NCBI RefSeq assembly: GCF_964204645.1
Contig: NC_134026.1
Location: forward strand, 29,468,650 to 29,532,649
DNA: 64,000 nucleotides
Direction: 5' to 3'
Source: Tubulanus polymorphus
Taxonomy: Eukaryota; Nemertea; Palaeonemertea; Tubulaniformes; Tubulanidae
Shown: positions 47,031-57,199 of the stretch, piece by piece
How positions within the stretch are numbered: position 1 is the stretch's first letter
How the letters are laid out: each line of letters starts with the position of its first letter
Position numbers and translations under genes: made by a program
Notes under the pieces: generated by a model
What the model was told of the DNA's origin: nothing
Seen by the model: the letters and a program-made list of their open reading frames with translations, nothing else
Database searches by the model: none

Positions 47031-50000
47031 ATGTGTTCGGTCGACAACAAAACCACACTTCATCGGTGCATAAATTCAGCAGGAAACAAAGTTTTCTTGA
47101 TCGCGTCATCACTAAAAATGTTAAAAGATAAAGGTATGTAAGTCGATATTTGGTATTATGTAGTTCAAGTTCAAGTTCATGTAAATATACTGGTTTATTT
47201 AATCTTGTATAACAATATTTTTGGTTGTTTAGCTACGAAATGGTTATCTTCAAGTGAAGATGATCCACCGTCAGTGTACACCAGCGATGGAACTGAGATC
47301 TTCGACGAAGAGGTGTTTGAGGTGATTTCACAAACTGATACGACTCTCCTCATATTAAAGTCTGGTGAAACTCTGATCAATTATGGTGAGTATATAGGCG
47401 TATATATTCTTAGAAATGGTGAATCATCAAATTATCGTAGTTGTTTTAACTAATTATAATTCAATTATAACTTTTATTAGACGTCCATAAGAGTACTCTT
47501 CAACCTGATTTATCTTCGTCAACTGATACTGACATCAGCTCAGAAAGGTCTGATTTCATTGATTCGGAGGAATCGGCATCAATTGTGAGTATATCTTTTA
47601 TATACTATCAATTATAACAGGGTTCCTACAGCCCCTCAAATCCCTCGAATAACCCTCAAATTTAGAATTGGTCATGTAGCAAGCCTGTAAAATCCAATAT
47701 TTAAAGGAATTACCAAAACTAAGCGCTGATGTGGTGGATAAGCTATCAGCCTCTGCATCAGCTGCTGCCGCCGTTTGGGATGAATGTGTGACTCAAATGG
47801 CATACGGTTTACTCAAGAGACCCGAGGGAATCTCGACATCAAGACAATATACAGAGGCATGCCAAGAACTCATAAAAAGATATCCCAATTTGGCCAGAAT
47901 CTCAGCTGGTAAAGTTACAAAGCCTTGGGTAAGTAATCATTATATGATATTATAATTACATTATATTATATTATAACCTTTAACTATTTGCATATTAATC
48001 TAAAACTTGGAATTTCAATGAAAAGTGATAGTTCATATCTCAAGTTGGATTCATCGAAGCAAAATCCTGAAATGTTTTTAAGGAAAAAGACTAAATACCG
48101 GTATATATGTTATAATTTTTAGCCCACTTGGCCGAAGGCCATTCGGTTAGTCCCTGTGGTTGGTTGCACAGTTTTGATTTAAGTCCAAAAGTTGTCTTAA
48201 ATTTTAGAAGTGATCTTAGGTTGTTAGATTGGCTATAGAACTTAGTTGGTCTTAAGTCTAAGCCGTGACTATGCAACCGGCCCTGGGTCTTAGTGTGGTC
48301 TGGCGTGCGTGTGTCATATTTCTTGTGAACGCTCTACAGACCACAGTTTTTGGCCAATCGGCTTTAAATTCACATATATTGTGTATGACCAAAACATCTC
48401 GGAGGAGTTTTATATTTGTATTAATTGGATCCAAGATGGCTGATTGGCGGCCATCTTGGTTTCTGAAATGTGAAATGAAATGGTCTATCATATGACCAAA
48501 CAAGGTCATCATATCATCCAATATGGCCGCCTGGTGACCATCTTGGTTTCTGAAAATGCACAATTTTGATATTACCTGATATAATATTCCATGTAGATCT
48601 TTCATATTTCATATGAGAATGTGAAATAGAAGGGTCTATCATATGACCAAACTAGGTCTTCTTAGCACCTGTCCTATTGTGCTTAGATTTTGTTTGATTA
48701 AGGTGGCTTTTAAGAAATCGTTAAGTATGAAAGTGAGACACATTCGGCACTACAGAAAGAAGAGAGATAATACGTCAGCTAGCAGTAGTTACAGGAAGGC
48801 AGTTAAGGTTTCAGGTAATTTTATGAAATAATAGTTTAGTCGTACATGTATGTATTATTAATGAAATATGGTATGATATTAAAACAGATGAATCTGTTTT
48901 AGCTTGCCGTGGTTTGAGTCGGGAGTCTCCGTCGTCGCCTGTTGGTGGTTTAGACGAAGACCGGAGTTCTTTCACAGCTGTTAAAGCGTCAGGTATTTAT
49001 AAAATGAATAGTTCGTTGTTGTTCCTGATAAAATTCCAATCAAATTACCGCATCTAATTAGATGAGTCTCTTTTAGGTCGTTGTGGTTTGAGTCGGGAGT
49101 CTCCGTCACCTGTTGGTTTTTTAAACGAAGGCTGGAGTTCTTGCGAAGCTGTTAAAGCATCAGGTAGTTATAAAATGAATAGTTCGTTGTTGTTCCTGAT
49201 AAAATTCCAATCAAATTACCGCATCTAATTAGATGAGTCTCTTTTAGGTCGTTGTGGTTTGAGTCGGGAGTCTCGGTCACCTATTGTTTTTTTAAACGAA
49301 GACTGGAGTTCTTGCGAAGCTCTTAAATCGTCAGGTATTTATAAAATGAATAGTTCGTTGTTGTTCCTGATAAAATTCCAATCAAATTACCGCATCTAAT
49401 TAGATGTGTCTCTTTTAGGTCGTTGTGGTTTGAGTCGGGAGTCTCCGTCACCTGTTGGTTTTTTAAACGAAGGCTGGAGTTCTTGCGAAGCTGTTAAAGC
49501 ATCAGGTAGTTATAAAATGAATAGTTCGTTGTTGTTCCTGATAAAATTCCAATCCAATTACCGCATCTAATTAGATGAGTCTCTTTTAGCTTGCCGTGGT
49601 TTGAGTCAGAAGTCTCCGTCACCTGTTGGTTTTTTAAACGAAGACTGGAGTTCTTGCGAAGCTGTTAAAGCGTCGGGTAGTTATCTGAAATAATGGTTTA
49701 GTTGTATATATGATTGACGAAATTCTATTCAGATTATGGTATGATATTAAAACAGACGAGTCTCTTTTAGTTTGCGGTGCTTTGAGTCAGGAGTCTCCGT
49801 CGCCCGTTGGTGTTTTAGCTGAAGACCTGAGTCCTTCTGAAGTCTCAAATAGTGGTAAGAATGATTCCAAAGTATATGAAATGTATTAATGTGAATTGAG
49901 TTCAGATGCCTCTTTTCTTTAATCTCTTAGACCAAGCTGACCTTGCTATGTTAGGAGAAAAGCGATTGTTGGACCGACCAAAGATATTCAAACTGATGAA

Positions 50001-51524
50001 GGCCACACTAGCGCAGCGTCGACAGGAAATAAGAAATTCAGGCGATATACTTTTCTTCATGCAAAAGTATAAATTTTTTCAACATTTAGATTATGTGAGT
50101 GCAAATATCTTTGATTTTGAAATTTCCACATCAAATAAGATTTATTTGGTTGTAAAGTTTGTTTTGGATATTTTTAGATTTTCGAGGAATTTCATTTGAT
50201 GGGATATGCAAGGGACTTTCTACATAATTTTTCTCAGAGATATGAATCAATGTTAGAAAAGTTAGCCACTTTGGCTATGATGAATGGAGATATTAGCGTA
50301 AGTCGCCTAGCCCGATTGATGTTGATTTTTTAAATTACGAAGTACACTTTGAAGAGTTCTGCTTGGATAATGTAATCCTGCTATTTTCATCTGTAAGCTT
50401 CAACATTTTGTCCATGTTTCAACACATGGCTAAATCTATATAGCTGCGTTCACACGACAACTAGTTAGACCGGTCTAAATCGGTCCGCACTGGGCCCACA
50501 GGATGTCGCCATGAGTATTTTACCCCAAAATTTATGTAAATGATCATAGATTTATGATTCCCTGGCAGTTTTTTATTTGAACAATTTTGACGCAGTGTAC
50601 CATATATCTGGACACATCAACCTATAATAGATTCTAGGTATTTTCCAGAACAATTTATAGGGATATCTATTCAACTATCAACATACGCTGAGATTTTAAG
50701 ATAAATAATAATCCGTTAGCGTACACATTAATTTTAGGTAGTAAAGAAATTATATGAAATCTTAAAACTATATTAATAGGCTTGATAAGTAATTGCTGAC
50801 GATACAATTGAATTGATATTGCAGAGTACGATTTAGACCGGCTCCTAGTACCAGTTTCTCTCCACGGCACACACACAGATTTAGTTCTGTCCTAATTTAG
50901 ACCCATCTTAATAATGTCGTCTAAACGCGCCTATACAGTATATGTATTCTAAACCTACGTATTTATCATTCTAGGAGGATCAGCATCAGATTGCTTTGAT
51001 TGAGTTTGTACACAAGGAAACAAGCTACAATTATTCACGTTGTATAATTTCCGTTGTTGACGTAAGTTCATTTGCCTAAGCTTGAGCTAATTATGAAAAT
51101 ATCTGGTACTTAAAATATTTCTGGTATTTAAAACATTTCTCTGACTTGAATTTAAGGATAGTCAAAATCTCATACAATGTTTTTATGGTTACAGTATTGG
51201 TATTTTTAGGAAGTGGACTTTGGAAAGACCAGCAATTCAGAAAATTCAGCATTCCCAAGTATTGTTGTGGTTGGTGATGGGGTATCGTATGCGCAATATT
51301 TTCTTTCTATCGGAACAGTGCTTATCGATTGTACCACCTACAAAGATCTATCCGGAATCAAGTTAGCATTACTGGCAACACTGGTATTGTACTACATTTT
51401 TGACCTGAACTATCCGAGACCTTTCAAGGAGTCCCTATCATTCTTTCAGGCAGTTCTATTTCAAGAAAATTGTCGTAAAGGCAATAGAACGGCCAAATTA
51501 TTCAGCCATTTTACATGTAGTTAA
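47031..51524 (+). CDS. second gene of the CACTA element: CIDE-N-like domain protein with duplicated exons
   Basis: Fourteen exons join in phase: 47031-47133, 47233-47385, 47481-47584, 47707-47928, 48703-48814, 48888-48992, 49062-49163, 49233-49334, 49404-49505, 49575-49676, 49756-49854, 49931-50094, 50178-50297 and 50975-51061, plus the last coding part 51210-51524. They total about 663 residues. An in-frame TAA two codons before the ATG fixes the start. Residues 1-80 resemble a CIDE-N (ubiquitin-like) domain: FLIASSLKMLKDKATKWL, then TSDGTEIFDEEVFEVI...DTTLLILKSGE. A conserved region (LKRPEGISTSRQYTEACQELIKRYPNL) follows, then a basic stretch, six copies of ESLLGRCGLSRESPSPVGFL, a helical region and a C-terminal ALLATLVLYYIFDLNYPRPFKESL block common in such second ORFs. 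Its role in transposition is unknown. Exon count is fifteen if the last two are counted separately. Confidence 0.78.
48145..48292. mobile_element. MITE in an intron of the second CACTA gene
   Basis: Left CCTGTGGTTGGTTGCACAGT and right (reverse complement) CCAGGGCCGGTTGCATAGTC share GGTTGCAYAGT and a following TTAAG in inverted orientation. The middle is CTTAAG-rich. It lies in the 774-bp intron between 47928 and 48703, together with an imperfect direct repeat of CATCTTGGTTTCTGAAA (48452, 48540). Confidence 0.55.
48888..49854 (+). repeat. six tandem copies of one symmetric-phase exon (171-bp unit)
   Basis: Exons at 48888, 49062, 49233, 49404, 49575 and 49756 are homologous, 99-105 nt long, and all begin in phase 1 and end in phase 1. 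The inner four repeats are exactly 171 bp apart including their 69-bp introns, which are also nearly identical. Each encodes about 34 residues (ESLLGRCGLSRESPSPVGFL...WSSCEAVKAS). The outer copies are more diverged, so the array grew from inside. Confidence 0.9.
50443..50932. mobile_element. possible MITE in an intron of the second CACTA gene
   Basis: GCGTTCACACGACAACTAGT followed by GACCGGTCTAAATCGG at the left mirrors GATTTAGACCGG and GTCGTCTAAACGCGCC at the right. It fills most of the 677-bp intron between 50297 and 50975. Arms are imperfect. Confidence 0.5.
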
Positions 51525-51630
51525 ATAATACATGTAGTTGAATTCCTGGAAAATCCAGCCTTGGTAAACTAATGAGTAGTTTGAGTAAAAATACAATATT
51601 AGAATTGAAATCTGACAGTGAGATTTAAAA

Positions 51631-51770
51631 GATCAGTTTGGTGGAGCAGATTTTGTGGCCTTTTAAAGTGAGAAGGGTCAGTGTGATTCTACGAGGCATT
51701 CATTAATTCATTCATCCTGACCCTACTCACTTTAAAAGGCCACAACATTTGCTCCACTTAGGCGATCTTT
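51631..51770. repeat. hairpin-forming inverted repeat with about 45-bp arms
   Basis: GATCAGTTTGGTGGAGCAGA...TTGTGGCCTTTTAAAGTGAG...AGGGTCAG pairs with CTGACCCT...CTCACTTTAAAAGGCCACAA...TTGCTCCACTTAGGCGATC. It lies about 110 bp after the stop codon of the second CACTA gene. Confidence 0.8.
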
Positions 51771-51867
51771 AATTTCAGGGTCAAATTTCATCTTCAATAA
51801 TAATTTTTCACTAAAACTGTATGCTATAAAACTACATTTCTGTATAGGCGGTAACTGTTAGGAATTT

Positions 51868-52500
51868 CATTTCAGGGGATATGTAAGGGATTTTCTAAGT
51901 GATTTTTCTCAAAGATATGAATCAATGATTGAAAAGTTAGCCACTTTGGCTTGGATGAGTGAAGATATTATCATTTAGATGAACTAGAAAATGCGCATTC
52001 AGAAAAGAAATAAACCTGGAAAATCGGCAGAATTTTGAATTTGCTTGAACTATATATGCTCTTCTTTGATTGTGTTTTTATTTCACGCTTAAGGCTGAAC
52101 TGTTCAGATATATTATATTATGTTTTTTAGTGATGCAGACTGAGATGGTCAGATATATATTTTACCATGTGAATGACATGTACTAATGCAGCTATTAAAA
52201 GGCAGCATTCTCTTAAAAAGAGCGTGTATGTATTTGATTTACGCTTATTGTGGCCAAATACATTGGTTAAGGATTTTGATTCAATGGAGTTTGTGCACAA
52301 AGAAACCAGATACATTTTATTATGTTTTTTAGTGATGCTGACTGAGATAGTCAGATATATATTTTACCATGTGAATGACATGTGCTAATGCAGCTATTAA
52401 AAGGCAGCATTCTCTTAAAAAGAGCGTGTATGTATTTGATTTACGCTTATTGTGGCCAAATACATTGGTTAAGAATTTTGATACTTCCTTTTTGACAATT
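51868..52500 (+). pseudogene. duplicated exon fragments of the second CACTA gene
   Basis: 51878-51985 copies most of the exon at 50178-50297 (GATATGAATCAATG; GTTAGCCACTTTGGCT) with changes that break it. Two 202-bp tandem units (near 52130-52320 and 52330-52480; GCAGCTATTAAAAGGCAGCA at 52188 and 52390) contain GAGTTTGTGCACAAAGAAAC, a relic of the exon at 50975. These are internal partial duplications, without an intact frame. Confidence 0.7.
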
Positions 52501-52799
52501 TTAATTCAAAATAATAAAATTTTGGATTTCAAGATTAATCTCATCTTTTTGGTTTTTCTGCCGGGAATGTGTTGAGTTTTGCAATGTTCCCTCAGGTGTT
52601 CCGGAGTTCTACAAGTGTGTTCCCAAAAGGTGTTCTTGCAGTGTTCCCACTGGTGTTCCAGAGTTCTAAGAGTATGTTCCCAAAAGGAGTTCTCGTAATG
52701 TTCCCACAAGTGTTCCATGATTTAAGTGTTCCAAAACTCTACTCAACTGAAAATGTTCTAAGTAGTGTTCAAGATACGTTCTTAGTTTTTACAGTGTAA

Positions 52800-52940
52800 T
52801 ATCGTTTGTAACAAGCGCTGTGATTGGTACAACCGGATTCTGGTCAGCTAGTAACGACTCGTGAGGTCAAGGGATTCGGCGAACAGCTTTAGCGTAGTGG
52901 GTTCGAATCGCTTGACGGGTGAAGATTATCTGAAGAACAG
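52800..52940. other. tRNA-like (B-box) sequence next to the CACTA element
   Basis: GTAGTGGGTTCGAATCGCTT has a good internal Pol III B box (GGTTCGAATC). TTGACGGGTGAAGAT after it recurs at 57209, and GGGATTCGGC is the reverse complement of GCCGAATCCC at 57199. It is probably a fragment of a tRNA-derived SINE; no cloverleaf could be drawn. Confidence 0.4.
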
Positions 52941-53006
52941 CTAGAGGAAATTTGATAAAATCTGGTCTCAGAACGAAATGAATCACACAGTTCCATTACT
53001 GACTAA

Positions 53007-53220
53007 ACTGTAATCCGGATACTGAGTAAACTGTGGTCCGGATACTGAGTAAACTGTGGTCCGGATACTGAGTAAACTGTGATCCGGATACTGAGTAAAC
53101 TGTGGTCCGGATACTGAGTAAACTGTCATCCGGATGCTGAGTAAACTGTGGTCTGGATACTGAGTAAACTGTGGTCCGGATACTGAGTAAACTGTGGTCC
53201 GGATACTGAGTAAACTCACT
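53007..53220. repeat. 23-bp minisatellite, about 9 copies
   Basis: Unit CTGTGGTCCGGATACTGAGT plus AAA, with few substitutions. The 69-bp (3-unit) period explains the open minus frame over it. Confidence 0.95.
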
Positions 53221-53329
53221 GTATAAGACTCAGTACCTAACAAGGTGCCAACCTTTGACCGTAATAATGAATCCATTACAAAATAAATCGTGTGCAAACT
53301 GTATTTGCCGCAAGGCCACAATATCTAGG

Positions 53330-53575
53330 ATTCGCCAACAATTAGACGATGAAGATTCTGACTATGAGCCCAGTTAGTGAAGGACATTTGTATCAAACAT
53401 CAGTTTAGATCTAGTATAAACATTGAGTGGGTGCGGCTTGAGACTAGTTCACAGATAAGCTCATGATAGCAGTGGCGAGATGTACCTCCTTCCTGCCATA
53501 ATCTCAGGATCTCAAACTGTTTTGAGCAACTACCTTGAGATACGAGGAATAAAGTTTAACCAATCAATCAAAAAT
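53330..53575 (+). other. possible terminal exon or retroelement 3' end
   Basis: After an acceptor-like ATATCTAG at 53329 the frame IRQQLDDEDSDYEPS ends in a stop. About 170 bp later comes GGAATAAAGTTTAACCAATCAATCAA. An AATAAA next to an (AATC)n run is usual for non-LTR retroelement tails. The upstream part is missing, so a truncated element is more likely than a host exon. Confidence 0.3.
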
Positions 53576-53739
53576 AGTGATCCTGAATTTCCTGACGGTT
53601 GATGAATGATTAATAAAAAAAGAAAATCACATGTTTACGGATCCTGGAGTCGCAGAGAAAAACAAAAGTACCTTAATACTAGTGCTACTTTTCAGCGGTA
53701 TCTAAAAAGTTGGTCCCATAATGTGACGGGTATCTGGAT

Positions 53740-54060
53740 ATGGACTAAACAGCTGTGCGGTTCCTGACTAAACTATCACCTAACCGCAGTCCAGTTATTG
53801 ACTAAAATATGGACTAAACCATAGTCCACTAAAATATGGACTACACCGCAGTCCAGTTATTGACTAAAATATGGACTAAACCGTAGTCCACTAAAATATG
53901 GACTACACCACAGTCCAGTTATTGACTAAAATATGGATTAAACGGTAGTACAGTTATTGACTAAAATATGGACTACACCGCAGTCCAGTTACTGATTAAA
54001 ATAAGGACTAAACTGCAGTCTGCTTCCTGACTAAATGGACTGAAACGCGCAGTCCAGTCA
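53740..54060. repeat. tandem repeats built on CAGTCCAGTTATTGACTAAAA
   Basis: Six to seven partial units with CAGTCCAGTTATTGACTAAA, ATATGGACTAAACCG and GTAGTCCA alternate with unequal lengths. It is similar in style to the 23-bp array before it (both read as ...ACTAAA/GAGTAAA). The 54061-54600 stretch is A-rich, with no gene seen. Confidence 0.8.
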
Positions 54061-54613
54061 CTTGATTTATTAAACATAAATCAGGATTTTCTATGAAATG
54101 CATTGGTCTGGAAGCCTACACAGTTTAAATTATTTATGTTGTAACTTATCTCTATTGACTGGAATATGAATAACATGATGAATATTTCACAATTTGGACA
54201 ATATTTGGAACCGAAACCAGGAAATGAAGTTACTTCCTCGAGTTAATTCTCATCCACCAGAGCCTCTACTCACTATTCAATTCAATTCAATTCAAACTTA
54301 ATTCACCATAGATTCGATAGCAAATTCAATTAAGTTTGAGAGTTTTCCAAAATTAAAAAGAGAATTGAAAGAAATTGACATTAGATGATATTAGATTTTT
54401 TAATTGATGATATTCGAAATAATTGAGATTTAGACAATTTGAGATTTAGGAAATCAAATAATGCGGAGATTTGAGATAAAATAATTGTGATTGTGAATTT
54501 GAGATCAAATAATTTCGGATGTTGGAAATCAAATAATTTGAGATTTTCATGAAAAATAATCGAGAATTTGAGATACCCCAGATTGAGATTGATGAAGTAG
54601 ACTTTGTACTTAC

Positions 54614-54713
54614 TCAAATCAAAAAACGCGCCGAGGGTTTCAGGGTCGAGCGTCAGCACCTCGGCGCGAACCAGCTTCAACAGTCCCGAAAAAAGGTCAT
54701 ATTTTGTAGACAT
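54614..54713 (-). CDS. first coding exon of an unknown gene
   Basis: ATG at 54713 opens 33 codons (MSTKYDLFSGLLKLVRAEVL, then TLDPETLGAFFDL) and reaches a strong GTAAGTA donor in phase 1. The GC content and codon usage stand out from the surrounding A-rich sequence. Upstream a CAG/CAA-rich leader runs to an acceptor (CATTGCAG) at 54838, and a noncoding exon with a promoter lies at 55.46-55.53 kb. The exon starting at 38365 (two leading bases) is phase-compatible and would give N-LDIIQN after the junction. If that is right the protein has 290 residues. No known domain. The one-in-three chance of phase match by accident must be kept in mind. Confidence 0.55.
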
Positions 54714-55462
54714 ATTCAAAGTTGAAGTTCAAGTTTTAATTGTTGAAGTTGTAATTGTTGTAGTTGTCGTTGTACTGCTGCTGTTGCTTTTATAACTGTT
54801 GCTTTTTTAACTGCTGCTGTTGATGCTGCTGCTGCTACTGCAATGTAAAAACAATCTTATAAAAATCAAGAAAATCGAAAATTATTGACTCTAAGAAATA
54901 GCTAAATCGAGTTTCTATTAAGTAATAATAATAATTAACATTAAATTATTTTATCATTATTTTCTTAATAATAGATATAGAAGCCAGCAGGATTAAGTTG
55001 AACGACGCTTCGAATGAAAGGTTTCTATGGATTCGAGTCATGGTTGAATAGACTGAGCTGTCTGTGTATTACACCTAGGCATGTCAACTAGCCGCTTTAG
55101 CGCGTAGATCTGAACACCAGAAAAACTGCTTCCGAAAATTTCATAAATAAGTTTAATAAATTTCCTCAATAAAATCACAATAACGTCTTCATTATTACGA
55201 GAGCGAAATTGCAAATCAAATGTTGAAATTTACTTCTAAATGTTAAAAACACCATTTGGACAATTTAGAGCAAAAGGAACGTCAAAATGGAAATGTCATA
55301 ATTAAACACCTATATGATATAATCCGAACTTTCGGAACTCTTGAAATTGTCTTACATAAAGCCGTATGCGAAACCTAAGGTCTATATGTATAAAACTTAC
55401 AAGTAAGATTGATAAATAAATTTGATCGAAAGAATTAAATTAAATGGACGACGTTTGCTCAC

Positions 55463-55530
55463 CTGAAAAATGGCCGAACTGGAAAGAGGGATCAGGTGAC
55501 CTGAGTTTTTATACTGACAGTGTGACGTCA
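55463..55530 (-). promoter_or_regulatory. TATA-box promoter with a perfect CRE, plus noncoding first exon
   Basis: On the minus strand TGACGTCA (55523-55530, a perfect cAMP-response element) is followed ten bases later by TATAAAAA (55506-55513). About 30 bp further a short exon ends TTTTTCAG|GTGAGC with its last base at 55463. An AGGTGACCT palindrome lies between TATA box and exon. The spacing is that of a canonical Pol II core promoter. It points towards the coding exon at 54713. Confidence 0.65.
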
Positions 55531-55811
55531 CTGATCCTGGCCAATGAGAAGTACCAATATTACCGCCAAGTTTAGAAAATCATTTTCTGATGGGATTCGA
55601 ACCTGATCAACGCCACAAAAAATTCCATTTGGTGCGAATCCACGCAAATTCAATTAATATTCCACTGATGTGTCCTCAGTTTACCCCAGTTATCTGTTTA
55701 ACTTAATCCGTTAACAAACTGTTTAAGATTCATTCTGAAAATCGATTTTAAGCAAACTGAACACATACAAAATCACATACGAGACAAACTTACACACCCG
55801 AGTGGTTACCA

Positions 55812-55895
55812 AGATCTATGGTCTAGTGGTTAAAATTCCCGCCTGGTAAACCAGAGACCACAGCTTCGAGTCCTGCCACCGCTTAAATTCGCTTT
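55812..55895 (+). other. tRNA-like sequence, degenerate
   Basis: TATGGTCTAGTGGTTAAAAT resembles a tRNA D-arm/A box and GCTTCGAGTCCTG a T-arm/B box, 45 bp apart. CTGGTAAACCAG fits an anticodon arm. The acceptor ends do not pair, so it is a tRNA pseudogene or SINE head rather than a working tRNA. Confidence 0.5.
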
Positions 55896-56217
55896 TGATA
55901 ATTTGCCCCAAGTCTGTTTCTTTTTTTTAATATTTCAGATTGTGATGAGGGGTTGGCTTACTCGGTGATATTGATTTGAAGATGAAATAATTTTAGTGGA
56001 TCATGAATTTATGAAAAAGATTACAGCACCACTGACCCATGTTTAAAACCTACAGAAATATTTCGGATGATGGATGTAATTTCAGAGGGTATAATTTAAA
56101 ACGCCAATAAGAGCAGCCCCAAAATGTGATCAGTAGTGTGAGTGAGTGAAACCTGTGATGGCTCTCACTCTTAATTACGAATCTATTCGATTCTTATTCA
56201 GTACATACAGTCGGTCA

Positions 56218-56357
56218 TTTACTGTTGGGTGCTGCCCCTATGTGTATAATAAACGGTAAATTTGTGAATTAACTGATTCCTACTGCGGCGCGCGAGTAAT
56301 AAGTTTGATCATATATTCACCGTCAACGATATGTATAGGGGCAGCACTTGACGGTTA
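56218..56357. mobile_element. 140-bp MITE
   Basis: Left TTTACTGTTGGGTGCTGCCC CTATGTG and right ATATGTATAGGGGCAGCACT TGACGGTTAAA are imperfect 27-bp terminal inverted repeats sharing GTGCTGCCCCTAT. The interior has no frame. Confidence 0.7.
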
Positions 56358-56389
56358 AAATATGTATGGTTTCGAACCAGTATTTACAC

Positions 56390-56680
56390 GGTTCGAACCC
56401 GGGACACCCCAGAGTACATCCTCTATTCAGCATCAGGGCCATTCGTGAACCACTTTCAGTAATTATTGGGTTCGTACCCGGGACACCCCTGTACATCCTC
56501 TATTTAGCATCAGTACCACTCTCGGACAGTACCCGGCCCGGTTCAAACCCGGGAGACACCCCTGTTCCAGCATCTCAGGACCACTCTGAACCAGTATCAG
56601 TAATTACTGGATTCGAACCCGGGACACCCCTGTACATCCTCTATTCAGCATCAGGACCACTCTCTGAGACGCGGACTCTA
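56390..56680. repeat. about 72-bp tandem repeat, 4 copies, each with a B-box-like word
   Basis: GTTCGAACCCGGGACACCCC starts units near 56393, 56470, 56541 and 56611, followed by TACATCCTCTATTCAGCATC and AGTAATTACTGG. GGTTCGAACC is a self-complementary Pol III B-box consensus. The plus frame of 144 codons over the array is a consequence of the repeat. Confidence 0.85.
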
Positions 56681-56797
56681 TTCAATCCGGACGCGTCCGG
56701 ATGTCTCCAATTACACTCGTTCATCGATCACGCGATCATCCGGATACAAGTTCATCATAGCATCAACAGGCAACCAGTCTAGGCGCTCAGTCTATTA

Positions 56798-56848
56798 CAT
56801 CCTCGCTTGCCAGGGGTCCGGTATCACTCCCGAACTCGCTTCCACCAG
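56798..56848. repeat. 51-bp dispersed conserved unit, copy C
   Basis: Same unit as 15546-15596 and 42880-42930. The next base (56849) is the first base of a MITE, so the insertion point coincides with the end of the unit. Confidence 0.85.
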
Positions 56849-57192
56849 AGGCGTTTTTACGAGCATCCGATTTTTGCGATCGATCGTAGGAACGCATTTA
56901 CGAGCACCGATTTTTGCGATCGATTTCACGATCGGCGTTTTTACGAACACGATTTTCCGACCGATTTTTGAAATCGACCAACTCGCTCGGCGAGCGATTT
57001 GGCGATTTGATTTCCAAGATGGCGGCACCGGGTAGTTCAAAACCATACATTTTTTTCCTCAACGTCGCCATATTTATGTCATGTGATTAGCCAAATCCAT
57101 CGTCATTTTCACGAACGTTCGATTCGATCGTACGATCGGAGCAAATCGTTCACGAAATCGATCGCAAAAATCGGATGCTCGTAAAAACGCCT
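56849..57192. mobile_element. 344-bp MITE with 36-bp perfect TIRs
   Basis: The ends AGGCGTTTTTACGAGCATCC GATTTTTGCGATCGAT are exact inverted copies. CAG borders both sides (56846-56848, 57193-57195), a 3-bp target duplication as expected for PIF/Harbinger-type elements. Internal partial repeats of GCGATCGAT and GTTTTTACGA occur. No frame for a transposase. Confidence 0.85.
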
Positions 57193-57199
57193 CAGGTTA

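Larger units (their letters stand above)
43056..52796 (+). mobile_element. complete CACTA (EnSpm)-like DNA transposon, 9741 bp, two genes
   Basis: The left end CACTGTAAAAACTAAGAACG is repeated exactly, in reverse complement, at 52777-52796. Both ends are bordered by TA (43054-43055 and 52797-52798), a candidate 2-bp target duplication. Just inside each end lie many GAACAC/GTTCCC-type motifs in inverted orientation (43082-43230 and 52580-52765), the arrangement of subterminal transposase-binding repeats in CACTA elements. The element carries a transposase frame and a spliced second gene, both on the plus strand and both without stops or frameshifts, so it looks young or still functional. Smaller elements are nested inside it. 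Confidence 0.88.

Noticed and set aside
52569-52799. 76-codon plus frame at the right end of the CACTA element
   Set aside because: It overlaps the subterminal GTTCCC repeats and the TIR; the repeated FPKGVL words are the repeats in translation.
55812-55895. Functional tRNA gene
   Set aside because: A and B boxes are recognisable but acceptor and T-stem do not pair properly, and the repeat neighbourhood suggests a SINE or pseudogene.
56348-56782. 144-codon plus frame as a gene
   Set aside because: It runs over four copies of the 72-bp B-box repeat and its protein repeats with them.
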